From assembly GCA_014379815.1 (NCBI GenBank), contig JACMLA010000376.1, forward strand, positions 1 to 8,500: a DNA stretch of 8,500 nt. Reading direction: 5' to 3'. Below are positions 6,220-8,500 of this stretch, piece by piece; the stretch's first letter is position 1; every line of letters begins with the position of its first letter. Below the pieces are notes generated by a model that was given only the letters and a program-made list of their open reading frames with translations, did not search any database and was not told the DNA's origin. Position numbers and translations under genes: made by a program. This stretch comes from Bryobacteraceae bacterium. Its GTDB lineage: Bacteria; Acidobacteriota; Terriglobia; Bryobacterales; Bryobacteraceae.

Positions 6220-6711
6220 TCAATCTACCGCGTGGGGCGGACGGGTTCGACGGCTTCTTAGCTCTGCAGTCTCCCGGCGATGACATAGCAGACAAAGAGT
6301 GCGAATGTTCGACAAGTCGCACGCCCCTCCGCCCTCGACGACCGCCACAATGTGGTCGGCATCCCACAGCGTTTTCCGGGTTAGCGCTTTTAGACCCCAA
6401 TGCTGCAGTTTTCGCAGGCGCGCGGTGCCGCGGCTCCTCTTGATATCCAGATAAGCTGCCACCGTGTCTGTATGGCAGGCAGCGCAAACTCCCAGATCTC
6501 TCGCGAAGGTCTTGTCTCTGAGATAGCTCGTATCGGTACGAAGACGCCATTGATCTACGCAGAAATCCGAGCAGAAAGTTCGACGACGTGGCGGCACTTC
6601 CAGTTCGCACCAGCGGCACAGAGTGCGGCCCTCTAAACCCCTGGGCAGTTCTGCTTTCACGACACGGCCACCCTTTAGAGTTCGTGCTGTGGTTTTCTGC
6701 CAGTCTTGCAC
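6220..6711 (-). CDS. HNH endonuclease with N-terminal zinc-finger motif
   Basis: This 163-residue protein has two parts. Residues 32-51 hold CRWC and FCSDFC (Cys32, 35, 47, 51), a probable zinc site followed by W55 and the SYLR segment. The nuclease part has CAAC (76, 79), then DADHIVAV (Asp119, His120), GGG at 127-129, Asn135 in LSNIRTLC, and CLLCH (140, 143, His144). The DH/N/H residues form the beta-beta-alpha-metal active site, and the four Cys bind structural zinc. The arrangement resembles the C-terminal HNH domain of eukaryotic ZRANB3 as I remember it. GTG 6711 lies 4 nt after the guaA stop, with GGGA (6720-6723) 8 nt upstream; GTG 6660 is an alternative start. The gene is probably co-transcribed with guaA and the HhH gene. 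Target and role (repair, restriction or other) are unknown. Confidence 0.85.
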   Translation of the reverse strand: MQDWQKTTARTLKGGRVVKAELPRGLEGRTLCRWCELEVPPRRRTFCSDFCVDQWRLRTDTSYLRDKTFARDLGVCAACHTDTVAAYLDIKRSRGTARLRKLQHWGLKALTRKTLWDADHIVAVVEGGGACDLSNIRTLCLLCHRRETAELRSRRTRPPHAVD

Positions 6712-6715
6712 GGGG

Positions 6716-8482
6716 TCATTCCCACTCGATGGTGCCCGGAGGCTTATGGGTGAGGTCCAAAAAGACTGCGCAGACTCCCGGAATCTCCATCAAACCTGTA
6801 ACGATCGGACCGCTTACATCGGCAGGGAGCTCCAGAGCTTGTGCCGTCATGCCATCGACCGAGTTCACTGGGCGAAGCACCACGGAGTCGGGATGGTCGG
6901 GCGTTCCAAAAGGAATGGTGATTACCGGAAACTGCCAGGCCAGGCGATCAAAACCGGCAATTGCGCTCACCCGGCGCACCACAACATCTGCCTGCCTCAG
7001 CCGGTTCAGACGGTCCTCTGTAAGCGTCGCTGGCATGCTCCGCATGGAACTGATGGGGGCCTTCGTCGCAAGCTCGGCGATCACGCGATTTACTTCGGCG
7101 ATGCTGTTGATCAGGTCGACGGCGCGCTCGTGCAGGTTATCGCCCTCAATTGCGAGTACAGGCCGGTAGGTTCTTAAATCACCCTGAACGCCGACTGACT
7201 TCACTGGGAGGATGTACCCTGCCTCGATCTGTATTGGCTCACCAGGTTCGTCCGTACAAAGACACCGGATCGCGAGACCCGGTCCTGGAAACGGGTGACG
7301 CTCAAGGAAGTCTTCCACAATGCCCAGTTCGCGTCCAATCTCCCGCACTTCATCCTTGTAGAAGTAAGACAGAGGCTCAACGATGCGGCCTTGCTCCATC
7401 AGCGTCTGGATTCCTGCGACGCGGTTGTGATGCGTCTTGATCAGGTCGGCTTTGGCCGTCCCGCCGGATTCAATGGTGTCGGGGTAGATAGTGCCCTGAC
7501 CAAGAATCCAGTTGCCTTCCACGAAGTGACCGGTTCGCAGAATCCGATCCTGTACTTCCACAAACTGGGAGCCGATGATCTTTCGTTTTATCTCAGGATC
7601 GGTAACTCCAGTGAGCGCTCCAAGGAACTGCTCTCCCGCTTCTTCGATGCTGAAAGCAGGTGCTCCCAGAGTTTCGAACAGTCGCCGCACAAAAGCAGTC
7701 TCGCCTTCACGCATCAGCCCGGTGTCGACGTAATACCCACTCACGCGGTCCTGGCCCAGCGCCCGAAGACACAGGGTGAATGCGACGGTGCTGTCCACAC
7801 CGCCGCTTACGAAGAAGAAGACATTGCGATCGCCGACGATCTCGCGAATTTTCTGCTCCACCAGCGGCACGCGATGCCGGGGATCCCAGTCCGATGTGCA
7901 CCCGGCGATGTTGAAAACAAAGTTGGAAAGAATCTGCGAACCCTGATGCGTATGGACAACTTCGGGGTGAAACTGGACACCGAACAAACGACGGTCAGGC
8001 GCGGCGATGGCGGCTATCGCGCACGTTCCTGTGCTGCCGGTGACTGCAAAGCCCTGCGGCGCACGTCGAACGGTATCGCGATGACTCATCCAGATTTGCT
8101 GTTGCCCGCCGGCATTCGCGAACAGACTGCCAGGTTCCTCAATCAGGCTGAGCGTCGCGAGTCCGTACTCGCCCTTGTCACCTTTCCAGACTTCGCCGCC
8201 CAGAAACCGCGCCATTAATTGCTGACCGTAGCAGATGCCGAGGACAGCAGAACCAATAGCAAATATGTCCGGATCTACCGTTGGGCTGCCTTCTTCGTAA
8301 ACGCTGGCGGGTCCACCAGAGATGATCAGGCCCTTGCGGCCTTGAAGAACTGCGGCTGGCGTCTCGCTGGGAAGCACGTCGGCGTACACCCCAAGCTCGC
8401 GCACTTTCCTGGCAATCAGGTGGGTGTATTGGCCCCCTGTATCGAGGACTGCTATCTGGGGATTAGGGATGAAGTCGGTCAC
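6716..8482 (-). CDS. guaA: GMP synthase (glutamine-hydrolysing), long C-terminal variant
   Basis: GuaA converts XMP, glutamine and ATP to GMP, the last step of guanine nucleotide synthesis, in the cytoplasm. The class I amidotransferase domain (about 8-195) has the nucleophile Cys84 in GICYGQQ, WMSHRD near 131, and His172 and Glu174 in FHPE. The ATP-pyrophosphatase domain starts near 205 with the P-loop SGGVDS at 226-231, then GQGTIYPD, the lid IKTHHN at 348-353, and RHPFPGPGLAIR at 395-406. The C-terminal dimerisation domain begins with PVKSVGVQGD (426-435) and ends KPPGTIEWE. At 588 residues it is longer than the usual 510-525, because this last domain is enlarged. The start is GTG 8482 with no good Shine-Dalgarno and only 18 nt of upstream sequence, so the start is less certain than the gene. 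It heads the minus-strand run. Confidence 0.97.
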   Translation of the reverse strand: MTDFIPNPQIAVLDTGGQYTHLIARKVRELGVYADVLPSETPAAVLQGRKGLIISGGPASVYEEGSPTVDPDIFAIGSAVLGICYGQQLMARFLGGEVWKGDKGEYGLATLSLIEEPGSLFANAGGQQQIWMSHRDTVRRAPQGFAVTGSTGTCAIAAIAAPDRRLFGVQFHPEVVHTHQGSQILSNFVFNIAGCTSDWDPRHRVPLVEQKIREIVGDRNVFFFVSGGVDSTVAFTLCLRALGQDRVSGYYVDTGLMREGETAFVRRLFETLGAPAFSIEEAGEQFLGALTGVTDPEIKRKIIGSQFVEVQDRILRTGHFVEGNWILGQGTIYPDTIESGGTAKADLIKTHHNRVAGIQTLMEQGRIVEPLSYFYKDEVREIGRELGIVEDFLERHPFPGPGLAIRCLCTDEPGEPIQIEAGYILPVKSVGVQGDLRTYRPVLAIEGDNLHERAVDLINSIAEVNRVIAELATKAPISSMRSMPATLTEDRLNRLRQADVVVRRVSAIAGFDRLAWQFPVITIPFGTPDHPDSVVLRPVNSVDGMTAQALELPADVSGPIVTGLMEIPGVCAVFLDLTHKPPGTIEWE

Positions 8483-8500
8483 AAATGACGAGAGCCGCCC

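Noticed and set aside
6212..6619. 135-codon minus-strand frame overlapping the HNH gene
   Set aside because: It is an alternative frame of the HNH gene; the HNH and Cys motifs are only in the other frame.
6588..7177. Two overlapping plus-strand open frames of 184-193 codons
   Set aside because: They are antisense to guaA and the HNH gene, which have clear conserved motifs; no domain or ribosome site is visible.
7295..8218. 307-codon plus-strand open frame
   Set aside because: It lies wholly antisense to guaA, whose protein is conserved throughout; the translated product shows no recognisable domain.

Overview
The window looks like chromosomal DNA from a free-living, moderately GC-rich Gram-negative-type bacterium. 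I infer Acidobacteriota (Terriglobia-like). The main reasons are a secreted BON-domain protein, several signal-peptide proteins, many GTG starts, and a guaA-linked set of small envelope proteins of a kind I associate with that phylum. No 16S or other decisive marker is present, so this placement is an inference. I see no insertion sequences, CRISPR arrays, tRNA or rRNA genes.

Layout. (1) Positions 1-294, minus strand: the N-terminal part of a secreted BON-domain protein that runs off the left edge and starts with GTG. (2) Positions 317-1165, plus strand: a secreted alpha/beta hydrolase of the esterase/lipase type, divergent from the BON gene with only 22 bp between the starts. (3) Positions 1166-1436: a 271-bp intergenic region with a perfect 10-bp palindrome placed at the -35 position of a TATACT box. 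(4) Positions 1437-3116, plus strand: a polytopic membrane protein resembling GT-C glycosyltransferases. (5) A convergent junction of only 16 bp. (6) Positions 8482 down to 3133, minus strand: seven genes in a row with gaps of 3-48 bp. In transcription order these are guaA, a zinc-finger HNH nuclease, a secreted ComEA-like helix-hairpin-helix protein, a TM2-like membrane protein, a 61-residue membrane protein, a secreted DUF4440/SnoaL-like protein and a second GT-C-like membrane glycosyltransferase.

How the parts may work together. The guaA, HNH and HhH genes are separated by 4 bp each and are almost certainly co-transcribed, so a nuclease and an exported DNA-binding-type protein sit directly behind a purine biosynthesis gene. 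The rest of the run encodes mostly envelope proteins. The two convergent GT-C-like proteins share a D-x3-H motif at the same residue position in their first loop and could act on the same lipid-linked glycan, but that is inference. The most notable sequence-level points are the GuaA variant with an enlarged, human-like C-terminal domain, the HNH nuclease resembling the C-terminal nuclease domain of eukaryotic ZRANB3, and two long homopolymer runs at the start of the second glycosyltransferase. I found no clear defence island or obviously new multi-gene system.
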